Notes: generated by a model from the letters alone, not told the origin. DNA of 64,000 nt from Allolobophora icterica (GCA_963556255.1 OY744610.1:62234338-62298337); one strand, 5' to 3'. Counted from the first letter of the stretch, positions 22,321 to 33,660 are shown. Numbers and translations are program-made.

Positions 22321-22794
22321 TTTCTGCTTTCTCTCCATGCTTGATCTTTGCCTTTTAGTTGCCCTCATTTCTTTCGAAGTAAGTACCATATCAACTGGTC
22401 CCATACAACAACGGCGACCTCTTTCTCTTTATCTTCTTAGATTTCGATTATGTTTAAGGCATCCAAGTGAGCAATGTCAAATAAATTATCTAAGGCATCA
22501 ACAAATTCTGCTTAATTTTTTTGCTGAGGCTCAGTTTTCCTGTTAACATTTTTTTTAAATTTTATCCAATAATAATTACTAATTGTAACTGTAATCGTAA
22601 AACTGAAACTCTGTCTTTTGGATGCACAGTAATTAGGCTATGTAAGACAAGTTCTGACAACTTCAACCTCATTGAGCTACCTCTAAATATTGCTCAAATC
22701 AGCTCATATTTGGCCAGATTTATTTTAGTATGTACTAGAACAAGATAATAAGCGGAAATAATCACATTTCAAAATTTCAGATTTCAGAACCACC

Positions 22795-22986
<192 letters not shown>

Positions 22987-23029
22987 TTATACTTTATGCT
23001 GTTAAACAATGACTATTAGAAACATTGTT

Positions 23030-23280
23030 GGGTGCTGTTTTGACACTTTTAAATGGTGTCTTTTGGACTCTTTAAATTCTTTGTTTTAACTGTATTGTAT
23101 ATACTTTTGAATTGTCGTCAACGACCTTTGATGTCATATGATGATGTTAAACCTTGGATTAAAAAAGTGTATCTATGTGCCTTTATGGCCTCTTTTGCTA
23201 TCATCCTTCTGTGCTACCGTAAAAGCTGTACACAAGATTTTTACCATCGAAGTCAACGGCCTTTTTTGCCATAAGATGTT
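23030..23280 (-). repeat. bipartite repeat family, diverged copies
   Basis: 'AACGACCTTTGATGTCATATG' and 'GTCAACGGCCTTTTTTGCCA' near 23120 and 23250 match the extended box of the family (GGCCGTTGAC...). Pairing boxes are decayed. Confidence 0.45.
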
Positions 23281-23284
23281 TTCT

Positions 23285-23317
23285 CTACTACTACTGCTGC
23301 TGCTGCTGCTGCTACTT

Positions 23318-23401
<84 letters not shown>

Positions 23402-23440
23402 TTACTATCACTTTTATTATTATTATTATTATTATTATTT
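23285..23440. repeat. (CTA)n/(TTA)n trinucleotide tract
   Basis: Long CTA tract passing into ATT repeats, which are the tail of the minus-strand LINE that follows. Confidence 0.92.
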
Positions 23441-23445
23441 TTTTT

Positions 23446-23945
23446 ACCCGAGGTGTCAGTGATCCCTCAGGATTTGGAAAAAATTATTTAGGAGCAGGTT
23501 AATTGTCTGGAGGGTCAGGCCTCGTCTTCGTGGTTTGAAGGAAAGGTACCTTTAAAAGAGACAAGGTTGTAGCGTTGAATGCTTATGGACAAACGCTGGA
23601 ACAGAAAGGTTGCTTCGCGTCTGTCGCCACTGACGGATGTGATGCGATTGCCTAGTTCCTTGATGAAATCTGAGGCCGACGGGTTGAACGGGCCCAGGGT
23701 TTCGATTGCCACCGGTTGGAATATGTACGAGGCGGGAAGGCCACGATATTTCTGAATTTTTCGGTTGGCCGCCAGCGCTGATGCTGGACCGACCGAACCG
23801 GCTGAGTGGGCGATGTAAGATGCCGCACAAGTATGAACAATCGTGGCGTCCCACGCCAAGTATTTTCCTCCTGACCAGGGTTTTAGAGTGGCTCCATCGG
23901 GTCTTTTTCCATCCGATCTAAAGAGGCCTGCCGGTTCCTTGATAC

Positions 23946-23950
<5 letters not shown>
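23446..23950 (-). mobile_element. LINE C-terminal nuclease-like domain with 3' hairpin and (ATT)n tail
   Basis: Minus strand: 'RPDGATLKPWSGGKYLAWDA' (about 23930-23845), then the 23859-23515 frame with 'IVHTCAASY', 'FQPVAIETLGPFNPSASDFI', 'LFQRLSISIQR'. The RPDG...WDAT spacing resembles a PD-(D/E)XK nuclease core. I associate this C-terminal domain with a group of non-LTR retrotransposons. It is followed by 'ATCCTGAGGGATCACTGAC' and CTCGGGTAAAAAAA then (ATT)n, a 3' hairpin shared with the copies at 24040, 29942, 41700 and 41805. The reverse transcriptase is missing. Confidence 0.7.
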
Positions 23951-24013
<63 letters not shown>

Positions 24014-24100
24014 TTTTTTTTTTATTTATTTTTTTTTTTGCCCTGAGGTACTTCATTCCCTCAGGGACTTAGAGATTAAGTGTGCAATTTTTCTGGAACG

Positions 24101-24189
<89 letters not shown>
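23946..24189. repeat. (TTA)n tracts with a LINE tail between them
   Basis: (TTA)n at 23946-24012, poly-T, then GCCCTGAGGTACTTCATTCCCTCAGGGAC (24041-24069; the minus-strand 3' hairpin of the LINE family above), then (TTA)n to 24189. Only the last ~60 bp of a LINE copy is present. Confidence 0.8.
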
Positions 24190-24430
24190 GGATAATATAG
24201 TTTACATTGGATACCACAGTTTACAATAATACACTGCAATTTATGTCAGTCTACCAGAGCTTATATTGTCTTTTGGAGTGTAAGCCTGCATGTTGAAATA
24301 GGTGAACAATGAATAATCTAGATCACAATAGCACGGCGTAGGCTGTAGCTTGGCTGTTGTTGAGAGTAACAATGAGGTTGAACGACCTTTTTATTGTTCT
24401 GGGTCAAGTGTCTCGCGATTGATGGGCGGA
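24190..24430. other. nothing recognised
   Basis: Unique-looking sequence between repeats. Confidence 0.35.
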
Positions 24431-24432
24431 AG

Positions 24433-25117
24433 TTACTGAGGCAGAGAAGGAGGATAGTAGGGAGGTTGTGGAGAACAGTAAAGTAGACCAGGTCCAGCAG
24501 CTGCGCTCAGCTGCTGCAGCAATCGGCTCAACGCATGCGCAGTTGACGTCGCTAAGTTATCAGATATGCTGAAGTCACTCGTTTTGTTTGTGTAGAGATT
24601 GATATGGGATGACGTCGGGTAGGGTTGAATGGTGGCCGGTTTGTGGGGTGAGATGGGTGTGTGGGGTTTGGTGGTGTAAGATGGAGTGAATATGGGGTGA
24701 CTTGGGGTAGGGTGGAATTGTGGCCGGTTTGTGGGGCGAGGTGGTGTATGTGGTTTGGTGAAATTGGTGGTGTGAGGTGGAGTGGACATGGGATGACGTG
24801 GGGTAGGGTGAAATTGTGGCCGGTTTTGGGGGCGAGGTGGGTGTGTGGGCTTGTTGGGCGTGAGAGTGGAGTGGATATGGGGTGACGTGGGGTAGGGTGG
24901 AATAGAGGTCCGTTTGTGATGTTAATTCCGGTGTGATTGGATGTCGGTTGCGTTGGGTTGAAGTCGGGTTAGGTGGGGCATAGGATGGCACGGGGGTATA
25001 TTTGTGGCATTGGTATGCGGACTTGGGCGGATGCGTGGGTGGAGTTGTGTTAGTGGGGCAGTGGCGTGAGGATGATGATGAAATGGGGTGGGATGTGGAG
25101 GCCTTATCTGGCGACAC
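24433..25117 (-). repeat. ~90-96-bp minisatellite with Pro/His-rich open frames
   Basis: About four to five units on the minus strand, each coding a variant of 'KPATIPPYPTSSHIHS', stay open over 24575-25117. An overlapping frame ends in non-repetitive 'ALSRLLQQLSAAAGPGLLYC' and 'PPYYPPSLPQ' with a stop at 24433. Unit lengths near multiples of three could reflect coding or chance. No start context, splice sites or known domain support a gene. I treat it as a minisatellite, with a low-complexity secreted or structural protein as a remote alternative. Confidence 0.55.
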
Positions 25118-25119
25118 AC

Positions 25120-25448
25120 CATCGAGGAATTAGTGATTTCTGGGGCGTCTGCATATTTTATTAGCCCCACGAATCAACGGGGGATCGCTCGGAAAACATT
25201 AAAACACATTTGCTTATCTAAGATATTTCGTGAACATATTCGAATACGGCTGACATAAACCTTTAACCTACTTAAGGTTACACGTTTACGTTCGGTGTAT
25301 GTATATATGCAATATATTCAAGAAACTATTCATATAGAGAACTATTTTAAGCATTTGGACCCGTGTGAAAATATATGTTATATATACACGTAATCACACA
25401 CATATAATACACACGTATACACACGGATATATACATATACATGTATTA

Positions 25449-25485
<37 letters not shown>

Positions 25486-25790
25486 GACCACGTGGTAATA
25501 AACTTGAGTACACATAAAAATAACAGGGTAGTATTATATATATCTGCATACCAGAACTTTATACATTCTAGATTATGAGGCTGTTGCACTTTCAGTAGTA
25601 TATATATATATATACACGCACACACAAACTAGGTTGTGGTTGATGTGTATAACATCCCGTTATATATATATATACATACATATATATATATATGGGTTAT
25701 GTAAGTTAAGCTGGGTGAGTGTGCGCGCCATCTCCGATAGCGATAGTGGCGTATAGTAGCAACTGCTACTAAACGTGATGCAGTTCCTGC
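25120..25790. other. non-coding with short (TA)n/(CA)n tracts
   Basis: Microsatellite patches at 25448-25484, 25600-25620 and 25660-25695. No gene seen. Confidence 0.5.
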
Positions 25791-25794
25791 TTGA

Positions 25795-26345
25795 AGCCAA
25801 GTGGTGCCAGCAAAGGAAGGTCTATTACTAGGCCGACTGGGTGCTTACGAAAAGAGTCTCTGGTTCGGCGTTGAAATTCTATTACTCGGTCGTCTGGGTG
25901 CGTACGGGAAGAGCTTCGAGTGCGGCTTTGTTATTCGAGCGGTTTTCAATCGTTGCGTTAGAAGGATTTTCCTTTTTAAAGGCGGATTTGTGTGCAACTG
26001 GAGATGAATATATTTCGAGGCAATTCGGGATAGAGAGTATGTTCCGCGAGTTACTCTGGCGAGTCGGTTTGGCGAGTCTGTTTTAAACAAGTCTGTTTTT
26101 AGCGAATTTATTTGGCCATTAGCCTATATTTGGCGAGCAGGTTTAGCAAGTCTCCATAACTATTGTGTTTAGCGAGTTTGTTTGGAAATTCCGTTTAGCA
26201 ACGTTTTTCGATTGCCCTGTGCTTACACTCGCTGAGTAAACCGAGTTGCGTTTAGAGTGCTTCGTCAAACCAGTCGGAGGGAGGCTGGACTTCAAGTTGC
26301 GGAAGTGCCGAGGGAGAAGAACCGCTGACAGGAAGAGCTCCATCT
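25795..26345. repeat. imperfect short repeats
   Basis: A ~66-bp unit ('CTATTACTMGGYCGWCTGGGTGC') is duplicated at 25822 and 25880, and 'GCGAGTYTGTTT' recurs several times between 26055 and 26190. No coding evidence. Confidence 0.5.
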
Positions 26346-26474
26346 TACTGAGGTTGTAAGGTCATCCACGTTCCAAATGAGCAAGCTTAAAGACAGCTCG
26401 GAGTTCTGTAAGTACTAGACCTTGAATAAAGTAGGGCTGCAACGTATCTAGTGGAACAATACAATATATTACAA

Positions 26475-26813
26475 CAGGCATGGCGAACCTATGGCACGCG
26501 TGCCCAAAGTGGCACGCGTTCAAATTTTTTGGGCACGCGGAATTCAGAGCGTCCCCCAAAATTTCAAACTTAGAAATACAAAATCCTTGTAGGAATCCCC
26601 ATTTACTTGTTTGAAGGACGTTATTTTAACACCATTCAAAAACAATCTTTGAAATAACGTCTTTAATTCATTTTTCTTGCGTTTTGTTAGCTAAAATCTA
26701 TATGAGAAAAATAACTATATACTGTGCAATATTCCGAAGGGCACCCGACGGTGTTTTTAAAAATGATTTAGCAGTATTTTGGCACGCACCTTAAAAAATG
26801 TTCGCCACCCCTG
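26475..26813. mobile_element. hAT MITE (CAGGSRTGGCGAAC ends)
   Basis: 339 bp starting CAGGCATGGCGAACCT and ending TGTTCGCCACCCCTG. Perfect 8-bp duplications TATTACAA flank it (26467-26474 and 26814-26821). 'GGCACGCG/GGCACGCA' motifs are subterminal at both sides. Confidence 0.9.
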
Positions 26814-26859
26814 TATTACAACAATACGATATGTTGCAATACAACTGTATTTGATAATT

Positions 26860-27400
26860 GTATTGTATTTACGAATTTATAAAGCGCCTCTCGCAGTACA
26901 ACCTAATCAGAGGCGCTCCCAGTGCGAGGAGCTCCGTGAGAAAGAAAAGTCTTAAGACAGCGAGAAGTAGCAGAAATGCCCCCAGTTAGGATCTGAGAAA
27001 GAGTCATGGAAGGAAGATCATTCCAGAGGGACGGGCTAACAGATGCGTAGGCACGGTGTTGAACCATAGAAGTCCGGGTCCGAGGGACCAAGAGGTCATG
27101 TCGGTCTGAAGAACGGAGAGGACGGCCAGAGGCAGCCGAAAGAGGTCGCCAGATAAGATCACAGAGATTACGAGGAGCTTGACCTTGGAACGCTCGAGTG
27201 GTAAGGAACAGGATTTTAAACTGGATACGCGCAGTGAGCGGAAGCCAATGCAAGTGCTCAGACATAAAAGTCGAGATATGGGAGTAGCGTGGAGGGCGGG
27301 CAATCAGACGAGCAGCTGCGTTTAAAACCGATTGAAGTGGAGACAGACGGGATTTTGGCAGGCCAATGATAATGCCTCCATCCAAAGTTCAGAAATGCAG
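26860..27400 (-). mobile_element. CR1/L2-like LINE 3' half
   Basis: The minus ORF 27385-26903 (160 aa) is intact and reads as the classic CR1/L2 C-terminus: 'SVLNAAARLIARPPRYSHIS', 'LHWLPLTARIQFKILFLT', 'GQAPRNLCDLI', 'LLVPRTRTSMVQHRAYA', 'SPSLWNDLP' and 'RCLKTFLS'. The 3' end has 'GGGAGCGCCTCTGATTAGG', GCGCTTTATAAATTCG and a TACAATACAAT-type tail. 5'-truncated just after the RT palm region; no catalytic motif included. Confidence 0.85.
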
Positions 27401-27427
27401 ACACGGCTATAGGGGCCTACGACAGAA

Positions 27428-27545
27428 CGCCATTGGCATTGAGCAGCTGTCCATGAAGGACTTGCTCAAGTCCCTATCACCACAGTAACCGTCTCAGTGG
27501 ATGAGGGTCTAACCAATCGTGACCATGCCACACAATACAATCCTT
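27428..27545 (-). repeat. dispersed 'GCGCTGAGCAATTG' repeat, copy 1
   Basis: Shares 'TTGAGCAGCTGTC..GAAGGACTTGCT', 'CACAGTAACCGTCTCA' and 'GGTCTAACCAATCG' with 28003-28110 and, more loosely, with 55370-55525 and 55960-56110. Likely a LINE or SINE 3' end with an (ATT)n tail where complete. Confidence 0.55.
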
Positions 27546-28002
27546 ATCATCATAGCATTATTGTTTAACAGCATCATGCGTTGCAGTGACGGAGCCGGTT
27601 CATGAGGGGGGGGGGGCAAAAATATTTCCTTACGTTTATTTAGAGAGTCATGTGCTAATTTGTATTTAATATTAGGTATATGCCCTTAAAACAATTTTGG
27701 TTAATTCGTTAATCTCGTCGTTCCACTCACAGTACGGATCCTGCATTGTTGGTGCTAGTCTGCTGTAAGATGGAGCCTATATATATATAGTAATGTACTT
27801 CATGATGCGGGGGGGCACGTCCTGTGTAAATATCAAATGGGGTCCATGTCCGGATTGGCCCCCTTGGATCCACTCCTTATGCGTTGCAAGGCCGATGACG
27901 TAGCATTTTGACAAGGATGGTCTGGCACTTCCAGCGTACGAGTAGGGCGAAGTTCAACAGCCATTGGCCCAACGAACGCGCTTATTAATATTATGCAAAG
28001 AA
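27546..28002. other. mostly unrecognised; poly-G tract
   Basis: A 12-bp G run near 27606 and a second G run near 27810. No coding evidence. Confidence 0.4.
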
Positions 28003-28110
28003 CTGACCAAGCATCAGTCAATGGCGCTGAGTAATTGTGCGTGAAGGTCCCCACCCACAGTAACCGTCACAGAGGAGGGTCTAACCAATCGGTAACCCTG
28101 TCTCACAATA
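28003..28110 (-). repeat. dispersed 'GCGCTGAGCAATTG' repeat, copy 2
   Basis: Contains GACCAAGCATCAGTCAATGG, 'GCGCTGAGTAATTGTGC', 'CACAGTAACCGTCACAG' and 'GGGTCTAACCAATCGG'. Confidence 0.55.
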
Positions 28111-28340
28111 CAATTTTTAGCTTTGTAGCAGTAGTGTTAAATAACGTCATGGCGAAAACAAGGCTTTTATAGCGTCAGAAACACACAGCGTAAAGGTGTC
28201 TAAACATTAAAACAACAATTTCACTATATTATCCATTGAAATGATTTAGAGGTGTACAAACTCAGCGTAATACAATTGTTATTATTGTTGTTGTTGGTCT
28301 TGCTGTTGCTGTTGTTATCAGAATCGCCGACTACAATTGC

Positions 28341-28385
<45 letters not shown>

Positions 28386-28663
28386 CAATTATATTTATGT
28401 ATTCAATCGTGGTCCTATTTTGTAATTGTCTCTTATGAATGAAGGCGCAAAATAAATGAAAGTGCACTTGTACACTCATGATTACGATTACGATGTAGTG
28501 ATGTAGTTGCAATTGTTGTTGTTGTTTGTATAGTTAAGCAGTTCCTTTCGAAGGCAAAGGATGAGTTCATCAGCCGATGGGAACAATCGGAACCGGTCAG
28601 TCTATTCAACGACACCCAACGCTATAGCGTAGATAAACAGTCACACACACACACACACACACA

Positions 28664-28699
<36 letters not shown>

Positions 28700-29290
28700 C
28701 ACACAGATATATATATATATATACGCAAGGAAAATACATAATACGTACATGCATAGACGTACATATTATGTGTACATGTATATGCATACCCATTCCATGC
28801 TTTGTGCATAAGTTTCACATGTATATATTTATACAGGGAAAGTATAGATGCATGTATTCATACAGTGTTAGCAGTACACGCCTATGTAGCTGTCGTCAAA
28901 CATTTTAAGTACTTTGGTCTCGTCATAGTGTTATTTGGAAATCGAGTTGACTACTTGACTCGAGATTTCTAGCTCGTTTTGTGTTTCCTTTTATAGCCGA
29001 CATTCAACATTCGGTAAAAGCTAGCTGAGAGAGTCGCTCACGTTATAGTTTAAACGCAAACACGATTTATATATAACGTCAACGGTTTCGAACATACGGG
29101 TGTCTAAGAAAATCCGATATTTTCGTCGATATCGAAATGTTCTGGCCGTTGCACATAATATTATAGATAGATCTTTGTACGAATTGTTGACAAATACTTT
29201 ACATAACTACACTTAAGTTATGTAAAATTGTTTATGAAAAAGTAGCGTGTATGATAATAAGCGTAACATAATATAGCATAGCATAACATA
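28111..29290. other. non-coding with microsatellites
   Basis: One A-box copy of the bipartite repeat (AAAGGTGTCTAAAC, ~28193), (TA)n at 28341-28381, (CA)n/(GCAC)n at 28643-28705 and (TA)n at 28708-28722. No gene recognised. Confidence 0.5.
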
Positions 29291-29389
29291 ACATGTCTTA
29301 AGATTAGGTAAAATGTTAAATGTAATGTTAAAGGTAACGCCTTTCTTTGCAACGACGTATATAGACAGAGGGATAGACAGAGAGCCATG

Positions 29390-29682
29390 CAGGGTGAGAG
29401 ACAGGTAGAAGAATAGACAGACAGATACGCAAACAGGCAGGCATGCAGACAGATTGACATTAAACTCAAAGACATGGAGACGGACAGATAGACAGACAGA
29501 CAGACGGACAGATAGACAGGCAGAAAGACTTAAATACAGACAGACGGGCAGACAGACAGACGAACAGACAGATAGACAAACAGGATGGCATGCAGACAAA
29601 GTGATACTAGACCCAAAAAGGCAGACATGCATACAGCCAGACAGACAGACAGACAGACAGGCAGGCAGACAGACTTGGAGCT
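29390..29682. repeat. (CAGA)n-rich degenerate microsatellite
   Basis: Tetranucleotide repeats with interspersed unique words, related to 39294-39510 of block II. Confidence 0.9.
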
Positions 29683-29865
29683 TGGAACCGCAAAAGCGTG
29701 TTTGATTGATTTTCATCTCAAGCACCTTTTCTGACAATTGAAGCATTTTGGGTCTATAAGTCTTGAAGCAGACTCCAAAGATTGAACAGGCCTTTTATTA
29801 TTCAGGACGGTTTACGACGACAATATACTACCATGCAGACTTGAAGCTCGAGAAGAAGTGAGCGA

Positions 29866-29869
<4 letters not shown>

Positions 29870-29933
<64 letters not shown>

Positions 29934-30187
29934 TATTTATTTTTTTGTTTGGCCCCGAGGTATACAGGATCCCTCAGGGACTTCAATATTAATTAATGTA
30001 ACATCCGGAAAATCAAACCTCGTCGTCCGGAGGCTCTGGGAATGTCCTGTTGAAAGCAATAGAGTTGTAGCGTTGTATTCAAATAGATAGGCGCCACTGA
30101 TGGTTGAAAGGCGCCTACCTATATCGCTGATGAATGCGGCGCCTGAGGGATTGACAGGGCCCAAGGTCTCAAAGGCAATTGACTGGA

Positions 30188-30272
<85 letters not shown>

Positions 30273-30275
30273 CAA
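29870..30275 (-). mobile_element. LINE C-terminal fragment between (TTA)n tracts
   Basis: Minus strand 30164-29937 codes 'GPVNPSGAAFISDIGRRLST', homologous to the 'GPFNPSASDFIKELGNRITS' part of the nuclease-like LINE tail at 23446-23950. It is followed by the 3' hairpin 'AGTCCCTGAGGGATCCTG...CCTCGGGG' and (ATT)n. Another (TTA)n tract flanks the 5' side (30187-30270). Comparison with block II shows that it interrupts the 'AGTGAGCGATT/CCAAAAGTT' sequence. Confidence 0.72.
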
Positions 30276-30379
30276 AAGTTCAACGTCATCTTATGACTGC
30301 TATGGCAGTTAATATCTTTAAAAGTAATTACATAACTTCGCTTTCATGGTTGCAGATCGATCTTCCTAAGCCGATTCCT

Positions 30380-31720
30380 AGTCAACGATTTAACGAAAGT
30401 ATGAAATATATAGGATTAAAAATCACTAAGGTAAAGGTGTCTAAACTTTCAAGTTTTCAATTCTGACATTAAGCATAAAATTGTTTAACGACATCTTGCG
30501 TTGAACTCGACTGTACGTTAAATGAAAGCATAGTCACGATAAAATTTGCGATTTAAAGAAAATATGAAAGATATATTATAAGAAACAAGTAATTTAAAGG
30601 TGTCTAAGATTTTGATGTGTAATTATAACCCAAAGATTGAAATTGTTTAACGACATCTTGCGTTAAACCTGACAGTATACGTTTATGGTCGTCGCGGTGC
30701 TAGAATCAGCAAGTGATCGACAATGTGAAACATATAGGATGTGTAAATGTTAAAGGTGTGTAAATTTTTTGGTAATTATGATAATAATATATAGCATGAA
30801 ATTGTTTAACGACTTCTTGCGTTGACCACGATAGTACGTTACAGAAAATTAAGTCTTTTTCAGAGACTGGCAGGAAACCAATAAAGGGTTGGATTAGCGA
30901 TAGTAGTAATCCATTGTTTAACGACATCCTATATTTACTAGTGCAGTCTGTGAGGGTACAGGATGTCGTTTATGGATGTATCAATTGGATGTAGCTTTAG
31001 GATGTTCAGCAATAGAAGGAAAATATGAGATATAAAAGAACACAAATGACTAACTTAATGTGCATAGAATTTTGAAGTCTAATTAGAATATGCAGATGAA
31101 ATTGGTTAAAGAAATCTTGCCTTTGCCTCGAGTGTACGTTAAGAAATGGGGCTGGTTGTTCACACTTGGGATTTTTTTGTTTTAATCCGAAGTTTAACGT
31201 CGTCTTTTGACAACAATGGCCGTTGACGACAATTCACAAATACAATTTACAGAAAACGATAAACATAGTGTCTGAATGACACCATTTAAAGGTGTCAAAC
31301 ATAAGCTTACAATATCATTAATGTCACATCATTTAAAACAATATATCTAATGTTATTTATAATGCACATAGCTATAAAATGTTTTGATGCAAATTAAACA
31401 GTACTATTTTCACTACTCAACAAATATTTAAACAACTTCAGATGTAAATGCACAGTACATATAATTATAATTATGACATTATATTCTTATTTTATTTTTG
31501 AAATGTTTGATTATTTCTTATTCCTCAGTTCAATGAGATGGTATGGTAATATCACTTGCGATATGACGAAAGTTTTTCAGATATCGGATCAGAAACAAAA
31601 AATATAAAGGTGTCTAAAATCTTGATGTGTAATTATAACATGTAGCATAAAATTGTTTAGCGAAATCTGACGTTTACGTCGACCATAGGTTAAAGGAAAT
31701 TAAGTTGTTTCCAATTAATG
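30380..31720 (+). repeat. ~160-bp tandem array with complementary boxes (array I)
   Basis: Units start with ATTTAAAGGTGTCTAA and about 45-50 nt later carry GTTTAACGACATCTTGCGTT, then 'GACC..GATAGTACGTTA' and a 'GAAAATATGAAACATATAGGA' stretch. Clear box pairs lie at 30434/30490, 30597/30652, 30753/30811 and 31607/31662, spaced ~155-165 bp, with decayed units between. The two boxes can base-pair (AAGGTGTC with GACATCTT, one G-U), and the flanking TAAA/TTTA and ATTT/AAAT extend the stem in several units. Function unknown. Confidence 0.7.
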
Positions 31721-32250
31721 ACTCACAGGACGTCACGAAGGCTTTTGATCATCGATTATTATTGTTATTACGAGGCCCTATTATTCGAAAAGTTTAACGA
31801 CATCTTATGGTTGCTAAAGCCGTTGGCGTGTTAAAAATTATTTGTATATCCGTTCAGTTTCTTGATTGCAGATCTTTAAAAGTCATCGAGCGCGGCATGA
31901 GCTCTGAAATGAGCGATTAGTAGTAATAGTTTGCAGTTTAACGACACTGCGTGATAACAAAGATCATCAGCGTTGCCCTCCTTCTTTATCCAGGCTTGGG
32001 ACTGGCACTGCCAGAGTACGAGCAGCGGCGGAGTTTAAATGAGCGATTAAAGGTCACTGAAGAGTATAATATCATCAGGAATTACGATGAAGAACATATA
32101 TCATCGTGAAGACCTAATTTAAAGGTGTCCAAGCAGAGCTTTACAAACTGTATTAGTATTCGGTGTTTAGCGACATCTTGTGGCTTCGACATCGATGGTA
32201 TGTATACCTTACATAAAGATGTTAACGTATGTAGCTATTTGTTGACGTTT
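31720..32250 (+). repeat. bipartite repeat, second subfamily
   Basis: GTTTAACGACATCTTATGG near 31785; GTTTAACGACACTGCGTGATAAC near 31935 followed by 'GCCCTCCTTCTTTATCCAGGCTTGGGACTGGCAC'-type text; AAGGTGTCCAAGCAGAGC (32122) paired with GACATCTT (32172). The same second subfamily appears at 36240-36760 and 38460-38770. Confidence 0.6.
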
Positions 32251-32694
32251 GGGGGGCACTCATGACTAAGATGACGGCCCCTTTATATGTTTGTCTCTAA
32301 AACACGTAAAGGTTTTTTCCACTATTCGTGAATGTTTTCTTAGAGCTGCTTTTTGGGATTGCTGCGAGCCGGCTACCAAAACCTAGTCCCTGCCATTGAA
32401 GGATGAGGAAGGCTGGATTTTTCCTGAGCTCAAGCCCAGTTTATGGAAGTTTACTCTTCCTCCCAAGTTCAGCAGTTTTATGGGAGCTTGGCTTTGTTGT
32501 TTCAGGCTGCTTCCATACTCTCGAAATATCTTAGACATTTGAAAACAATCGGTCAGTCAAGCACTCAAAGAAATCTGGAAATTAGTATTCATTGCTTAGA
32601 GCTGTACCGAATAGCCCTGTCTTGGATTGTTACCCAAATGGCACTTGGATACATTGGCATACAGTACACATACACACATGATATATGCATACAA

Positions 32695-32777
32695 ACATAC
32701 ATACATACATACATACATACATACATACATGCATACATACATACATACATACATACATACATACATACATACATACA

Positions 32778-32824
<47 letters not shown>

Positions 32825-32910
32825 CATAAGTAATACATACCTACATACATACCTACATACACAGACATACACACGTACATGTATACATACGTACATGCAT
32901 ACATACATAC
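32695..32910. repeat. (CATA)n microsatellite
   Basis: Nearly continuous CATA repeats immediately before the 12S rRNA-like segment. Confidence 0.95.
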
Positions 32911-32914
32911 AACA

Positions 32915-33660
32915 TTCGTGCCAGATGCAACGTTTAGATGATAAACTTAAGCTAATTAAAGAATGGCTATACATAAAGCGTTTTAAACAGATTCTAAGGT
33001 CTAAATTTTACAAACCTATGACCAACTTAATCTAAAATGTCGTGGAGCTATAAATTAAAAAAACGGATTAGATACCCGTCTATGTATGGAATAAAGAAAG
33101 TCGAAAATACGAACTATGCTTTGGGGGGCCCGATAGCGCATTGGATAACATCTGGCGTAGAGTGCGAGAGGTACAGAGATCGAGTCCTTTGTAGGCTGCA
33201 AATTGCGCCGTGTATTGCGGGCTGTCTGTTCTGTTAGTAGTTAAGGTTTATCGCATAACATGTACATGTACAGCGCAGTGCGTTTGCAGGCGCTTAATTA
33301 AAGAATAAATATTATTATTATTATTATTTAAATCTTAAAGATTTTTGCCGTGCACGTCATCAAACCAGTGGAACCTGTCTGTCTTATAACTCAATGATCC
33401 ACGATCTCCCCACCCTCTCTAGATCTATCATCTTGTGTAATGGCGTCGTAACAAGAATGCAACTATGACAATACCCATTTACGCCAGGTCAAAGTGCAGC
33501 TTATGAGGGGGCGATGATGGGTTACACCCTAAACAAAGATACGAAATGTGTCACTAAAAGTCACATGATTCAAAAGTCATAATGAAGATGAATCTAAGAA
33601 TGCACACATTGCCCGTCACTCTCGCCCAAAGGCGGGAGAAGTCATAACAAAGTAGATGTA
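32915..33660 (+). pseudogene. nuclear copy of mitochondrial 12S rRNA, split by a SINE
   Basis: Diagnostic small-subunit rRNA signatures occur in the right order: CGTGCCAG near 32918 (540-530 loop), ACGGATTAGATACCCGTCTA at ~33063-33082, 'CTCAATGATCCACGATCT' near 33390, 'ACGCCAGGTCAAAGTGCAGC' near 33481, 'GATGGGTTACA', and at the end 'CACATTGCCCGTCACTCTC' (33606-33624) with 'GAAGTCATAACAAAGTAG'. The short divergent form fits animal mitochondrial 12S. Flanking nuclear repeats and a SINE inside (33123-33329) show that it is a NUMT rather than mitochondrial DNA. It ends at the expected 12S 3' end near 33662. Confidence 0.9.
33123..33329 (+). mobile_element. tRNA-derived SINE, family a
   Basis: The head 'GGCCCGATAGCGCATTGGATAA' has an A-box-like 'TAGCGCATTGGATAACATC'. 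A B-box-like 'AGAGATCGAGTCC' follows 40 nt later, then a non-tRNA body and 'GCGCTTAATTAAAGAATAAAT(ATT)n'. A nearly identical copy in inverse orientation lies at 38806-39147. It interrupts the 12S pseudogene, so it inserted after the mitochondrial fragment did. Confidence 0.8.

Noticed and set aside
30380..31720. Array as clustered tRNA or 5S genes
   Set aside because: No A/B box or internal control region pattern; the conserved words do not fit any RNA gene I recognise.
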